Source: Advenella alkanexedens (GTDB lineage: Bacteria > Pseudomonadota > Gammaproteobacteria > Burkholderiales > Burkholderiaceae_B). From it: a stretch of 64,000 nucleotides of DNA. A program made the position numbers and the translations under genes. Below are positions 17,429-26,499 of the stretch, in pieces. Position 1 is the stretch's first letter; each line of letters starts with the position of its first letter. The notes under the pieces are model-generated. The model was not told where the DNA came from, did not search any database, and was given only the letters and a program-made list of their open reading frames with translations. Location: the NCBI RefSeq assembly GCF_019132845.1, contig NZ_JAHSPR010000007.1:88927-152926 (forward strand), read 5' to 3'.

Positions 17429-18103
17429 ATGACCGATTCAAAACAAGCCTTACCGGAAAACGGAAATACGGTGGATGAAGCACCGGTGTATGACCGGATT
17501 GCCCATGTTACCCGTTTGTTGCGTGACAGCCTGCGTGAACTGGGTCTTGAACCTAGTGTTCAGGCGGCTGCCAAGGCCATGCCTGATGCCCAGTCCCGTA
17601 TTCGATATATTACGTCCCTGACCGAAAAGGCCGCCAATGATGTGTTGAATAGCGCGGAATTGGCCCAATCCCAACTGGGGCACCTGAAAGCGAGTGCCGT
17701 CAGCCTGTCTGAGGAACTGGTGCAGGCCATGCAGCCTGTTGAGCAGCCACAGGTCCAGTTGCCTGTGGAGCTGGCCAAAAATATCCAGGCCTTCCTGTCG
17801 GGTGTGAAAGAGGAAATCCGGCCGGTTGATACCGCCTTGATTGACATCATTACGGCTCAGGCTTTTCAGGATTTGACCGGCCAGGTGGCCAGCAAGTTGA
17901 CGGTGCTGCTTGATCGCATCGAGCAGGAGCTGGTGCAGGTCCTGATTGAGTACATGCCCGAAAAATACAGTCAGGAAATGGATAAAGAAGCCCAGGCGGA
18001 AAACGCCTTGCTGAATGGTCCTGTTGTCGAGCATAAAGAAAACGGTGGAACCGTGCAAAACCAGCAGCAGGTGGATGATTTGCTGGCCCAGCTGGGTTTT
18101 TGA
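17429..18103 (+). CDS. cheZ: CheY-phosphate phosphatase CheZ, 224 aa
   Basis: Accelerates dephosphorylation of CheY-P. It is a long helical-hairpin protein. The catalytic motif AQAFQDLTGQ lies near residues 143-152 and carries the active glutamine. The extreme C terminus VDDLLAQLGF is the CheY-binding helix, joined by a flexible Q/E-rich linker. The length is normal. It is the last gene of the mot-che operon; a terminator follows 20 bases on. No cheD gene was found in this cluster. Confidence 0.95.
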   Translation: MTDSKQALPENGNTVDEAPVYDRIAHVTRLLRDSLRELGLEPSVQAAAKAMPDAQSRIRYITSLTEKAANDVLNSAELAQSQLGHLKASAVSLSEELVQAMQPVEQPQVQLPVELAKNIQAFLSGVKEEIRPVDTALIDIITAQAFQDLTGQVASKLTVLLDRIEQELVQVLIEYMPEKYSQEMDKEAQAENALLNGPVVEHKENGGTVQNQQQVDDLLAQLGF

Positions 18104-18122
18104 AGACCATTATGCTTTTTTA

Positions 18123-18164
18123 CCTGCCTTATCCTGGCCATAACAGGCATTAAGGCGGGTTTTT
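18123..18164 (+). terminator. Intrinsic terminator after cheZ
   Basis: CCTGCCTTA (18123-18131) pairs with TAAGGCGGG (18151-18159), with one G-U pair, and a nested CCTG/CAGG. Five T follow. It ends the mot-che transcript. Confidence 0.8.
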
Positions 18165-18266
18165 CTTCCCTTACTCTTCCAATTGCCGTGCGGTCAAACC
18201 CGTTACACTAGTGGCAGTTTAGAATGCGCTCATTCCGGATAGCGCCATTTAACCGTACCTACCAGC

Positions 18267-19424
18267 ATGGCAGAAGATAGCGACCTTGAAAAAACCGAAG
18301 CCGCTTCCCCGCAACGATTAAACAAAGCGCGGGAAGAGGGCCAGGTTGCGCGCTCGCGAGAGCTCAATACCTGCCTTATTTTGCTGGCGGGTGCCATGAC
18401 ACTTTGGGTCAGTGGCGGTTTTTTGTATGGGCGGCTGGTTTATATTATGCGAACCACCATGCACTTTGATTGGACGCTCAAAAGTGCGGTAGAAAGCCTT
18501 GCGCCAACCATGCTGGACAGCTTTTTACATGCCCTGACAGGTTTGTTTCCCTTGTTTGTGATCTTGGTGGTGGTTGCCATCGGCTCGTCGGTGGCGCTGG
18601 GGGGGCTGGTTTTTTCAAGCAAGGCCCTTACCCCCAATTTTGGGCGCATGAATCTGTTTAAGGGACTGGGGCGCATGGTGAGTGCCTCAACTTGGATTGA
18701 GTTGCTGAAAACCCTGCTGAAAGCGGCCTTGATCGGTGGCGTTGGGATAATGGTTATCAAATCGTATTTGCCACAAATGCTCGCCCTGTCTCATTTGTCC
18801 CTGCCAATGGCATTGGCCAAAGGGCTGGGGATGGTTTTGTTTTGCTGCGCTACCATTATTGGCTCCTTGTTGCTGATTGCACTTATAGATGTGCCCTGGC
18901 AAATGTATTCACATGCCAAAAAACTGCGCATGAGTAAAGAAGAAGTCAAGCGTGAACATAAGGAAAACGAGGGTGATCCGCATATCAAGGGCCGAATTCG
19001 CCAGCAACAGCGTGAAATGGCACGTCATCGCATGATGAGCAGTATTCCCGATGCGGATGTGGTGGTTACCAACCCGACCCATTATGCTGTGGCACTTAAA
19101 TATGAGCAGGACGGAGACCGCGCGCCACTGGTGATTGCCAAGGGTACCGGAGAAATTGCCCGTAAAATCCGTGAAATTGCCGCAGAAAATAATGTGGTGC
19201 AGCTGGAGGCGCCGGCATTGGCCCGCGCCCTGTATGCCAATGTCGAGCTGGAACAGCCCATTCCGGAAGCGCTGTTTGCTGCCGTTGCCCAAGTGCTGGC
19301 CTGGGTTTATCAATTACAGCAGTACCGGCAGGGAATGGCTGAGGAGCCGGATCGGCCCGTGAATTTACCGGTGCCGCCCGAGCTTGACCCGCAGTCCGGG
19401 CAAACGCAGACAACTGCGCGGTAA
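18267..19424 (+). CDS. flhB: Flagellar export switch protein FlhB, 385 aa
   Basis: Component of the flagellar type III export gate that switches substrate specificity from rod/hook to filament proteins. Four hydrophobic segments occupy about residues 35-210. The cytoplasmic domain has the autocleavage site N269-P270-T271-H272 (VVTNPTHYAVALKY). The N terminus EKTEAASPQRLNKAREEGQVARS is characteristic. The proline-rich end is typical. It starts 163 bases after cheZ behind a terminator, so it has its own promoter, and precedes flhA by 49 bases. Confidence 0.96.
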   Translation: MAEDSDLEKTEAASPQRLNKAREEGQVARSRELNTCLILLAGAMTLWVSGGFLYGRLVYIMRTTMHFDWTLKSAVESLAPTMLDSFLHALTGLFPLFVILVVVAIGSSVALGGLVFSSKALTPNFGRMNLFKGLGRMVSASTWIELLKTLLKAALIGGVGIMVIKSYLPQMLALSHLSLPMALAKGLGMVLFCCATIIGSLLLIALIDVPWQMYSHAKKLRMSKEEVKREHKENEGDPHIKGRIRQQQREMARHRMMSSIPDADVVVTNPTHYAVALKYEQDGDRAPLVIAKGTGEIARKIREIAAENNVVQLEAPALARALYANVELEQPIPEALFAAVAQVLAWVYQLQQYRQGMAEEPDRPVNLPVPPELDPQSGQTQTTAR

Positions 19425-19473
19425 AATGCCTCTTGATCCTGCAAAACCCTGAATGACCTAAATTATTGAGTAT

Positions 19474-21576
19474 ATGAACAGTTTTTTTTCCTCACTGAAA
19501 TTGCATGCGGCAGACTCCAGAATGCTGGCCGGTCCGGTGCTGATTGTCATGGTGCTTGCCATGATGGTCCTGCCTTTGCCGCCGTTTTTACTGGATCTGT
19601 TTTTTACTTTTAACATTGCCTTGTCCATCATGATTCTTCTGGTGGCCATGTTTACCAAAAAACCGCTGGATTTTGCCGCATTTCCATCGGTCCTGTTATT
19701 TGCTACGCTACTGCGTCTGTCACTGAACGTGGCGTCCACCCGTGTAGTTTTGTTGCATGGGCATACCGGGCCCGATGCCGCCGGTCAGGTTATTGAGGCA
19801 TTTGGTCACTTTCTGGTGGGTGGAAACTTTGCTGTTGGTATTGTTGTTTTTGCCATTCTGGTCCTGATCAACTTTGTGGTCATTACCAAGGGTGCGGGCC
19901 GGATTGCCGAAGTGGGTGCCCGTTTTACGCTGGATGCCATGCCCGGTAAGCAAATGGCGATTGATGCCGACCTGAATGCCGGCCTGATTGCCGAGGATGA
20001 TGCGCGCCGAAGAAGGGCGGAAGTGGCACAGGAAGCGGAGTTTTACGGTGCCATGGATGGTGCCAGTAAATTTGTGCGTGGTGATGCCATTGCCGGCCTG
20101 ATTATTATGGTGGTCAGTATTGTGGGCGGGCTGCTGGTAGGTGTTATGCAGCACGATCTCAGTTTTAGTGAAGCCGGTCAGGTGTATACCTTGCTGACGA
20201 TTGGAGATGGTCTGGTTGGACAAATTCCCGCACTCATCATTTCAACCGCGGCGGGTGTGGTGGTGTCGCGTGTGGCGAATAACCAGGACGTTGGCCAGCA
20301 AATGATGGGCCAGCTGTTTTCCAACCCGATGGTGCTTTATATTACGGCAGGCATTATTGGCATTATGGGCATGATTCCCAATATGCCGCATGTTGCCTTT
20401 TTGTCACTGGCCGGTTTCTTTGCTTATTTGGGCTATCGGATACAGAAAAAGAATGAGGCACTTGCCATGCAGGGACCTGTCCAGGAAGTCGAGGCCACGC
20501 CTGCGGATACCGCTGCCAAGGAAGCCCGCTGGGATGATGTGACCCTGGTGGAGCCCTTTGCCATGGAAGTGGGTTATCGCCTGATTAGTCTGGTTGACCA
20601 GGAGCAGGGGGGAGAATTGATTTCCCGTATCCGTAGTTTGCGTAAACAGTTTGCCCAGAATATGGGTTTTCTGCCACCTGTCGTACACATTCGGGACAAT
20701 CTGGAGTTGCACCCCAGTGAGTACCGTATTTTGCTGTCTGGCGTTGAAATTGGTAAAGGTCAGGTTCAGCCCGGTAAATGGCTGGCGATTGATCCGGGTG
20801 GGGTGGAGTTTGAGCTGACCGAAGGTGAAAAAACCACTGACCCCACCTTTGGACTGACCGCGTACTGGGTGAGCGAGGATGTGCGTGAGCGGGCTCAGGT
20901 AATGGGCTATACCGTGGTAGATGCCAGTACGGTGATTGCGACCCATATTAACCAGTTGCTGACACGGCACGCGGCACATTTGCTGGGCCGTCAGGAAGTG
21001 CAGCAATTGCTTGAGCATATTGGTAAGGAAGAGCCCAAGCTGGTTGAGGATTTTGTGCCCAAGGCGGTGTCCCTGACGACCTTGCATAATGTATTGCGAG
21101 GTCTGTTGAGCGAAGGGGTGTCTATCCGGGACATGCGTACCATTGTTGAAGTGCTGACCGAGTGGGGGCCTATTTTGAGTGGGCAGACCCAGCCAGGTAT
21201 GATGATAAATATAGAGGAATTGATTGCGCGGGTGCGCACGGCACTGGGCAGGGCCATTACTCAGCAGTGTTTTGGGGATGCGGTCGAGTGTAATGTGATT
21301 GGTCTGGCACCCCAGTTGACACAGGTCCTGACGCAGGCCCTGACCACGAGTGGTTCACTGGAGCCGGGTCTGGCCGATAACCTGCATACGGAAACTGAAC
21401 TGGCCCTGCAAAAGCAAACCGTTCACAACTTGCCACCGGTCCTGGTGGTGCCACCGGTATTGCGTGCTTCACTGGCCAAGTTGTTCAGGTATGGATTTCC
21501 GCAGTTGACCGTGCTCTCAAATACGGAAATTCCCGAAGAACGGTACCTGAAAGTGACGTCGGTAATTGGTGGCTGA
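19474..21576 (+). CDS. flhA: Flagellar export gate protein FlhA, 700 aa
   Basis: Largest export-gate subunit; its nonamer ring docks chaperone-cargo complexes. The N-terminal half has about eight membrane segments and the FHIPEP block: PSVLLFATLLRLSLNVASTR, VVITKGAGRIAEVGARFTLDAMPGKQMAIDAD. The soluble C-terminal half includes LLEHIGKEEPKLVEDFVPK and a C-terminal domain ending with the VTSVIGG tail. The length is normal. Co-transcribed with flhB; convergent with flgN across a 26-base gap. Confidence 0.96.
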   Translation: MNSFFSSLKLHAADSRMLAGPVLIVMVLAMMVLPLPPFLLDLFFTFNIALSIMILLVAMFTKKPLDFAAFPSVLLFATLLRLSLNVASTRVVLLHGHTGPDAAGQVIEAFGHFLVGGNFAVGIVVFAILVLINFVVITKGAGRIAEVGARFTLDAMPGKQMAIDADLNAGLIAEDDARRRRAEVAQEAEFYGAMDGASKFVRGDAIAGLIIMVVSIVGGLLVGVMQHDLSFSEAGQVYTLLTIGDGLVGQIPALIISTAAGVVVSRVANNQDVGQQMMGQLFSNPMVLYITAGIIGIMGMIPNMPHVAFLSLAGFFAYLGYRIQKKNEALAMQGPVQEVEATPADTAAKEARWDDVTLVEPFAMEVGYRLISLVDQEQGGELISRIRSLRKQFAQNMGFLPPVVHIRDNLELHPSEYRILLSGVEIGKGQVQPGKWLAIDPGGVEFELTEGEKTTDPTFGLTAYWVSEDVRERAQVMGYTVVDASTVIATHINQLLTRHAAHLLGRQEVQQLLEHIGKEEPKLVEDFVPKAVSLTTLHNVLRGLLSEGVSIRDMRTIVEVLTEWGPILSGQTQPGMMINIEELIARVRTALGRAITQQCFGDAVECNVIGLAPQLTQVLTQALTTSGSLEPGLADNLHTETELALQKQTVHNLPPVLVVPPVLRASLAKLFRYGFPQLTVLSNTEIPEERYLKVTSVIGG

Positions 21577-21602
21577 TATGGGCCAGGTTCAGGCCTATGG
21601 AT

Positions 21603-22109
21603 TTAAGCGCTTGCCAGAGGTTTGCCGGTACTGACCGGCTTGCGCATGCCCTTGTCATCATAGGTGTGTTGCACGCCTGCGGCACGGTTAAGGGAGTCAA
21701 GGGCATCCTGGTTGTATTTCAGGTAGCTGTGAATCATGATGGCATTGCTTTCATTCAGGCTTTTTGCCTGTGAAACAAGCTCGTTATAGTTGTTCCATTG
21801 TTTGGCCAGATCGCCCTGTTGTTGCGGGTCAAGCTTGTCAATGACAGCTGACAGGCTATTTTGTGTATCTGAAACTGGAAAGCGGGACTGAACCAACTGC
21901 ATCCTTACTTTGTAGGAAGCTTCCAGTTGTTGGCCAATTTGCCATTTTTTTTGTGCCAGCTCACGCAAGGGTTCGGGCGAGCTGAATGCCATGAGCGCTG
22001 CGCATTCATCATTCAGGACTTGCAAAAACTGTTTTGCAATTTCTGTTTCCAGCACAAGCTGTTCCAGGATTTGGCGGGACAGGGTAGATGAATTGTTATG
22101 GACGGTCAT
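21603..22109 (-). CDS. flgN: FlgK/FlgL export chaperone FlgN, 168 aa
   Basis: Soluble helical chaperone for the hook-filament junction proteins. It shows weak sequence conservation but clear FlgN features: an N-terminal helix LLETEIAKQFLQVLNDE-type segment, long helices, and a C-terminal segment with GVQHTYDDKGM. An ATG at 22109 and a TTG at 22115 are possible starts; ATG was preferred. Its position directly after flgM, in the order flgA-flgM-flgN, supports the name. Confidence 0.85.
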   Translation of the reverse strand: MTVHNNSSTLSRQILEQLVLETEIAKQFLQVLNDECAALMAFSSPEPLRELAQKKWQIGQQLEASYKVRMQLVQSRFPVSDTQNSLSAVIDKLDPQQQGDLAKQWNNYNELVSQAKSLNESNAIMIHSYLKYNQDALDSLNRAAGVQHTYDDKGMRKPVSTGKPLASA

Positions 22110-22122
22110 GGGCAAAAAGTGA

Positions 22123-22410
22123 TTAACTCAGTATGTCAATGGCATCTTGTAAAATGCCTTCGGCAATACGTGTGGGGTTGATATTAAGCGTGCCATTGGC
22201 CAATGCCTGGCGAATAGCCTGCACGCGCTCAAGGTCGACATCATTTTCCGGGCTGGTAAGGTCACGGGCAACCGGGCTTAAATCCACCTTGGTGCTGCTG
22301 TCGGGTTGTACGGCGGCCGGTGTACTGGCGGACGCGGGCGTACCTTGACGGGAAGCGGGTTTGGTAGAAACCGCCGTTGTATGATATAGCGAAGCGGGAG
22401 AAATTTTCAT
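22123..22410 (-). CDS. flgM: Anti-sigma-28 factor FlgM, 95 aa
   Basis: Binds FliA and blocks late flagellar genes until secreted through the finished hook. The C-terminal half holds the sigma-binding region: KVDLSPVARDL, then VDLERVQAIRQALANGTLNINPTRIAEGIL. The N-terminal half is disordered and S/T/A/P-rich. The frame extends 14 codons upstream, but ATG 22410 (KISPASLY) is the likely start. A sigma-28 promoter 73 bases upstream gives the usual auto-feedback. Confidence 0.93.
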   Translation of the reverse strand: MKISPASLYHTTAVSTKPASRQGTPASASTPAAVQPDSSTKVDLSPVARDLTSPENDVDLERVQAIRQALANGTLNINPTRIAEGILQDAIDILS

Positions 22411-22482
22411 GGTCATGATCTTCGGGTCTGCCAAGAGGGTAAAAACCACCATGACAGCACTAAAACAGTTGGCTTATCGGTA

Positions 22483-22509
22483 TTAACGGATGGATTTTTG
22501 AAAACTTTA
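22483..22509 (-). promoter_or_regulatory. Sigma-28 promoter for flgMN
   Basis: On the minus strand: TAAA (complement of 22506-22509), 15 bases, then TCCGTTAA (complement of 22483-22490). This is one change from the GCCGTTAA -10 seen before flgK, fliC and fliD. It lies between flgA and flgM and directs transcription of flgM-flgN. Confidence 0.7.
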
Positions 22510-22573
22510 GCCAAAGAGCAATTTTTTCTGCCGTTAATGCGTTGATTATAAGCCAGGGTTGCCATCATGCTGC

Positions 22574-23308
22574 CTAAAAAAGCACATTAACCGTGTTGGC
22601 ATTAATAACCGTTCCCATGATGACCTTGCCGGAACTGGTTTTAACCTGGATGCTGCCACCCACGTCTGCCGTGGTAAGGGCCTCTCCCTGCTGGGTAACG
22701 GTAAGGGCGCCTTGCCTTACCTGAAGTCGCACTGGCTGTCCTTTGCTGATGGATTGCGGGCTGCGAAGCATGTTTAGCTTAATGGGGCGACCGGCCGGAA
22801 TACGTGTAGTGGCAATATGCCCCAGTAATTGTTCGGGGCTTGTGCGGGAGCTTGCCTGCAACTTCAGCAGATCACCCTGTTTTTCTTCAATATGGTTGGG
22901 CATGAGGGTTTGCCCGATATCGATGTTTTGGGCGGCAACGTAATAATTGCCTTCAATTGAAAGCGAGGCACGCAAGTATTCGGTTTTTCCTGAATCCATG
23001 CAGCGAATGCCTACGGACATTGAGGAGCGTAAGGTGCCTTTGTTGGGCAGGAAATACACCCGGTCATGGCAGCTTTCAAATGATTGGGCCTTTGGTACGC
23101 TGACATTGATAGTGGGGATGCCATCAAGTGTGGAAGCCTGTTCGGCAAGATAGTCTTCCGTTTCCTGCATGATGGCCTGCTGCAGCCCGGATATCTCATT
23201 GGCATGAGAAGCGCTGCACAAGGCAGCCAGGCAAAACAGGACCAGGCCGAGTGTTTTAAGGCCGGATCCAAATAATTTTGTGCGAACCAAAGTCATTATC
23301 TTGTTCAT
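22574..23308 (-). CDS. flgA: Flagellar P-ring assembly chaperone FlgA, 244 aa
   Basis: Periplasmic chaperone for FlgI polymerisation into the P ring. An N-terminal signal peptide is visible: basic start, hydrophobic LGLVLFCLAALCSAS, with cleavage near SHA. The C-terminal SAF/FlgA domain contains GQTLMPNHIEEKQGD, ATTRIPAGRPIKLNML and KVIMGTVINANTVNVLF. The length is slightly above the E. coli protein. It is divergent from flgB across a 153-base gap that should hold the two class 2 promoters. Confidence 0.94.
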   Translation of the reverse strand: MNKIMTLVRTKLFGSGLKTLGLVLFCLAALCSASHANEISGLQQAIMQETEDYLAEQASTLDGIPTINVSVPKAQSFESCHDRVYFLPNKGTLRSSMSVGIRCMDSGKTEYLRASLSIEGNYYVAAQNIDIGQTLMPNHIEEKQGDLLKLQASSRTSPEQLLGHIATTRIPAGRPIKLNMLRSPQSISKGQPVRLQVRQGALTVTQQGEALTTADVGGSIQVKTSSGKVIMGTVINANTVNVLF

Positions 23309-23461
23309 AAGTTGAATTCTATCTTGGGGCCGTATTTTTGATTAGCCTGAATTAAGCAGGAAAACCCCTGTTTACCTTTCCTTTGTATTGCCTTCGGATG
23401 GCTTAACATATTGACTGTAATGGCTTAATTGTATGTTGCGTTAGCAGCAGGAACAGGCACT

Positions 23462-23869
23462 ATGGACAGGATTGGTAACGAATTCAAATTTTTGCAGACC
23501 GCAGTCGGTTTGCGCCAGCAGCGGATGGAATTGCTTTCCACCAACATTGCCAACGCGGATACGCCCAATTACAAGGCGCGCGACTTCAGTTTCAAGGAAG
23601 TGCTTGCACAGGCAAGCGAAGCGCAAAAAGGCCTGGGTGACACGCAGCTTACCCTGACCTCGGCACGTCATATTCCGGCAGCGGCAATGGGGCCTTTGCA
23701 GTTCTCGCCCCAATATCGTCTGCCAACGCAAAACAGCCTGGATGGCAATACGGTTGAAATGGATATGGAACGCGTGGCTTTTGCGGATAATACCATGCAA
23801 TACCAGGCCACCCTGACGCTTTTGAACGGCAAGATTAAATCCATGTTGTCCGCTTTGCAGCCTAATTAA
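23462..23869 (+). CDS. flgB: Flagellar proximal rod protein FlgB, 135 aa
   Basis: Rod subunit exported without a signal peptide. The rod family N-terminal motif is QQRMELLSTNIANADTPNYKARDFSF, and the C-terminal helix is MQYQATLTLLNGKIKSMLSAL. ATG 23462 was chosen because it follows CAGGAACAGG and gives the normal length; the frame is open a further 11 codons upstream. First gene of flgBCDEFGHIJ. Confidence 0.96.
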   Translation: MDRIGNEFKFLQTAVGLRQQRMELLSTNIANADTPNYKARDFSFKEVLAQASEAQKGLGDTQLTLTSARHIPAAAMGPLQFSPQYRLPTQNSLDGNTVEMDMERVAFADNTMQYQATLTLLNGKIKSMLSALQPN

Positions 23870-23884
23870 TGGGAAGGAAATAGA

Positions 23885-24304
23885 ATGTCTGACATGATGA
23901 GTATTTTCAGCATTGCGGGTTCGGCACTGAATGCGGGTTCGCAGCGCATGAACGTGACGGCCAGCAATATTGCGAATGCCGATAGCGTGGCTGGGCCCAA
24001 TGGGCAGCCTTACAAAGCCAAGCAGGTGGTTTTTAAAATGCAGCCGCTGGGCAATGCTTTCAGTCAGTATCCGATTGGGGGCGTGCAGGTCAGTAATGTG
24101 GTTGAAAGCCAGGCGCCCATGCGCTTGCAATATGATCCGCAAAGCCCTTATGCAGACAATAATGGTTATGTCACGCTACCCAATGTTGATGTTGTGGGTG
24201 AAACGGTCAACATGATTGCGGCAGCCCGTTCTTACCAGGCCAATGTGGAAGTGATCAATACGGCCAAGACGATCATGATGAAAACACTGACTCTTGGTCA
24301 GTAA
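23885..24304 (+). CDS. flgC: Flagellar proximal rod protein FlgC, 139 aa
   Basis: Rod subunit. The N-terminal motif [24 protein letters not shown] and the C-terminal motif [34 protein letters not shown] are diagnostic. The length is normal. It begins 15 bases after flgB with GGAAGGAAAT as the ribosome site. Confidence 0.97.
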   Translation: MSDMMSIFSIAGSALNAGSQRMNVTASNIANADSVAGPNGQPYKAKQVVFKMQPLGNAFSQYPIGGVQVSNVVESQAPMRLQYDPQSPYADNNGYVTLPNVDVVGETVNMIAAARSYQANVEVINTAKTIMMKTLTLGQ

Positions 24305-24321
24305 AAGGAAAAAGGCAACTT

Positions 24322-24996
24322 ATGACTATCATCAATCCAACCAGCGGTGCCAGTTCCCTGAGCGGTGGCGCAAGCAGCCTGGGCACAAGCAGTATCGCAG
24401 AAACACAAGAGCAGTTCCTGACCTTGCTGGTAACTCAGTTGCGTAACCAGGATCCCCTGAACCCCATGGACAATGCCGGCATTACGTCGCAGCTGGCCCA
24501 GCTGTCTACCGTAAGTGGTATAGAAAAGCTTAACCAGACCGTTCTGGCCCTTACCGGCCAGCTGGATGTGTCGCAGTCAATGCAGGCTTCAAACCTGATC
24601 GGCCGCCATGTATTGGTGCCCGGTGAAGCCATCAAGCTGGGTGAAAGTGGTGTGGCCACCCCTTTTGGGGTTGACCTGATGGGTGCAGCCGCCAGCCTGA
24701 AAGTGGAAATTGTGGATGCCGCCGGCAATCCGGTACGCACCTTCGATTTGGGGCCCCAGAATGTGGATGTCATTTCCATGCAGTGGGATGGTCTGGGCGA
24801 TAATGGTACGCAGGCACCGGCGGGCAAATACACGGTTCGTGTAACGGCTCTTGATGCGGCCAATAGTTCCGTTCCTGCCGAGGCATTGCAATATGGGCAG
24901 GTACAAAGTGTTTCTTACAGCACCGAAGGCATGAAAATGGACTTGGGGCTGACCGGTCGTTACGCGCTGACTGATCTGCGTAAAGTAATGAACTGA
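24322..24996 (+). CDS. flgD: Hook-capping scaffold protein FlgD, 224 aa
   Basis: Forms the temporary cap that assembles FlgE subunits. The N-terminal export and capping region reads EQFLTLLVTQLRNQDPLNPMDN, followed by ITSQLAQLSTVSGIEKLN. The C-terminal part is an FlgD Ig-like/Tudor region containing WDGLGDNGTQAPAGKYTVRV. The length is normal. It lies 17 bases after flgC. Confidence 0.96.
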   Translation: MTIINPTSGASSLSGGASSLGTSSIAETQEQFLTLLVTQLRNQDPLNPMDNAGITSQLAQLSTVSGIEKLNQTVLALTGQLDVSQSMQASNLIGRHVLVPGEAIKLGESGVATPFGVDLMGAAASLKVEIVDAAGNPVRTFDLGPQNVDVISMQWDGLGDNGTQAPAGKYTVRVTALDAANSSVPAEALQYGQVQSVSYSTEGMKMDLGLTGRYALTDLRKVMN

Positions 24997-25026
24997 AGAT
25001 TAATTTTTTATAAGTGATTTTTTATC

Positions 25027-26481
25027 ATGGCATTTGGACAAGGTTTATCAGGCTTGAACGCCTCGGCACAGAATCTGGACGTGATTGGAAACAATATTGC
25101 CAACTCGGCCACGGTGGGTTTCAAGGCATCGTCAGTAGCATTTGCCGATGTATATGCTTCATCACGGGTGGGTATGGGCGTGCAGGTTGCGGCCATTAAC
25201 CAGCGCTTTACCTTGGGTAATATCTCTTCAACGGGTAATTCGCTTGATTTGGCCATTGATGGTGAAAAAGGCCTGTTCCGTTTGGTGGACACCAGTGGAA
25301 ACGTGTCTTATACACGTAATGGTCAGTTCCAGGCAGACCGTAACAATTACATTGTCAATAGCAGCGGGCAGCGTCTTACCGGTTACATTGGTGAAAACAG
25401 CACCTTGCTGCAGGAACTGAAAATCCCGGTTGGCAATATTCCTCCCAAAGCAACGCAAAATACAGGCTTGATCACCAACCTGGATGCCAATGCGTCCATT
25501 ATCTCCATTACCGGTTCTCCTGAAGTGTTGGGCGAAGTTGCGCTGGAGTCTGGTGGCGTTACCACGACCTATAATTTTCGGGTAAGCAGTACCGGTGGCC
25601 TGACCTGGACCGATGCGGCCGGTGCCACTGTACCGGCACCGCCAGATGGCACTTACACCAGTGGCACCTCAACCGTCACCCTGTCAGGCGGGCAGGTGGT
25701 TAGCGGGGGCCTGGACCCCACAGTGGCTTATCAGCCCGCACAGCAGGCAAGACCATTTTCACCGGCTGATCCGGCCAGCTTTACCCATTCGCTGAACATG
25801 AATGTGTATGACTCTTTGGGCAATGCCCATGAGCTGACCCAATACTTTGTCAAACGTGCCGGTACCACTGGTACCGAAAGCGAATGGGATGTTTATTACT
25901 ATATGGACGGGGTCCCGGTGGATGCGCCTGCCGGTGGTGGCCCGTTACCCATGACCTTCGACAGTATTGGCCGTTTAACCAGCAGCAATACTTTAATGGT
26001 CACGGTTAACCAGCCCGGTACCGCAGCCGCCCCGGCAGAACCATTGGTTATTAGAATGGATTACACTGGTACCACGCAGTTTGCCGGTGCTTTTACGCCC
26101 AACTTTGTCCAGGACGGCTATGCAACGGGTGAATATAACGGTTTGTCCGTTTCTGCGGATGGTGCCATTGTGGCCAATTACACCAACGGTGAATCACAGG
26201 TCATGGGTTACGTGGCGCTGGCCAATTTTAACAACCTGAATGGCCTGCAGCCCATCGGTGGCAATGCCTGGCAGGAAACCCGTGACTCAGGCCCACCGGT
26301 TTTTGGTAAACCGGGTACCAACAGCCTGGCTCGTCTTAAAGGGCAGGCGGTTGAAGAGTCCAACGTGGATATGAGTTCCGAATTGGTGAACATGATTATT
26401 GCCCAGCGCAATTATCAGGCCAATGCCCAAACCATTAAAACCCAGGATCAGATCTTGCAGACCCTGATCTCCCTGCGTTAA
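25027..26481 (+). CDS. flgE: Flagellar hook protein FlgE, 484 aa
   Basis: Main hook subunit. The N-terminal motif GLSGLNASAQNLDVIGNNIANSATVGFKAS and the C-terminal motif SNVDMSSELVNMIIAQRNYQANAQTIKTQDQILQTL, each part of the D0 domain, are present. The large middle region (about residues 150-380) is Gly/Thr/Pro-rich and variable, as expected for the surface domains. It is longer than E. coli FlgE (about 400 aa) because of this middle part. Confidence 0.97.
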   Translation: MAFGQGLSGLNASAQNLDVIGNNIANSATVGFKASSVAFADVYASSRVGMGVQVAAINQRFTLGNISSTGNSLDLAIDGEKGLFRLVDTSGNVSYTRNGQFQADRNNYIVNSSGQRLTGYIGENSTLLQELKIPVGNIPPKATQNTGLITNLDANASIISITGSPEVLGEVALESGGVTTTYNFRVSSTGGLTWTDAAGATVPAPPDGTYTSGTSTVTLSGGQVVSGGLDPTVAYQPAQQARPFSPADPASFTHSLNMNVYDSLGNAHELTQYFVKRAGTTGTESEWDVYYYMDGVPVDAPAGGGPLPMTFDSIGRLTSSNTLMVTVNQPGTAAAPAEPLVIRMDYTGTTQFAGAFTPNFVQDGYATGEYNGLSVSADGAIVANYTNGESQVMGYVALANFNNLNGLQPIGGNAWQETRDSGPPVFGKPGTNSLARLKGQAVEESNVDMSSELVNMIIAQRNYQANAQTIKTQDQILQTLISLR

Positions 26482-26499
26482 CCGGCAGGAGTGAAATAA

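Noticed and set aside
20404..21087. 227-codon antisense frame within flhA
   Set aside because: It lies fully opposite a strongly conserved gene and has the H/Q/T-rich composition of a reverse shadow.
22511..22537. GCCGTTAA on the plus strand with CCAA 15 bases upstream
   Set aside because: The -35 does not match TAAA and no plus-strand gene follows before flgB; the minus-strand site at 22483-22509 explains the region better.
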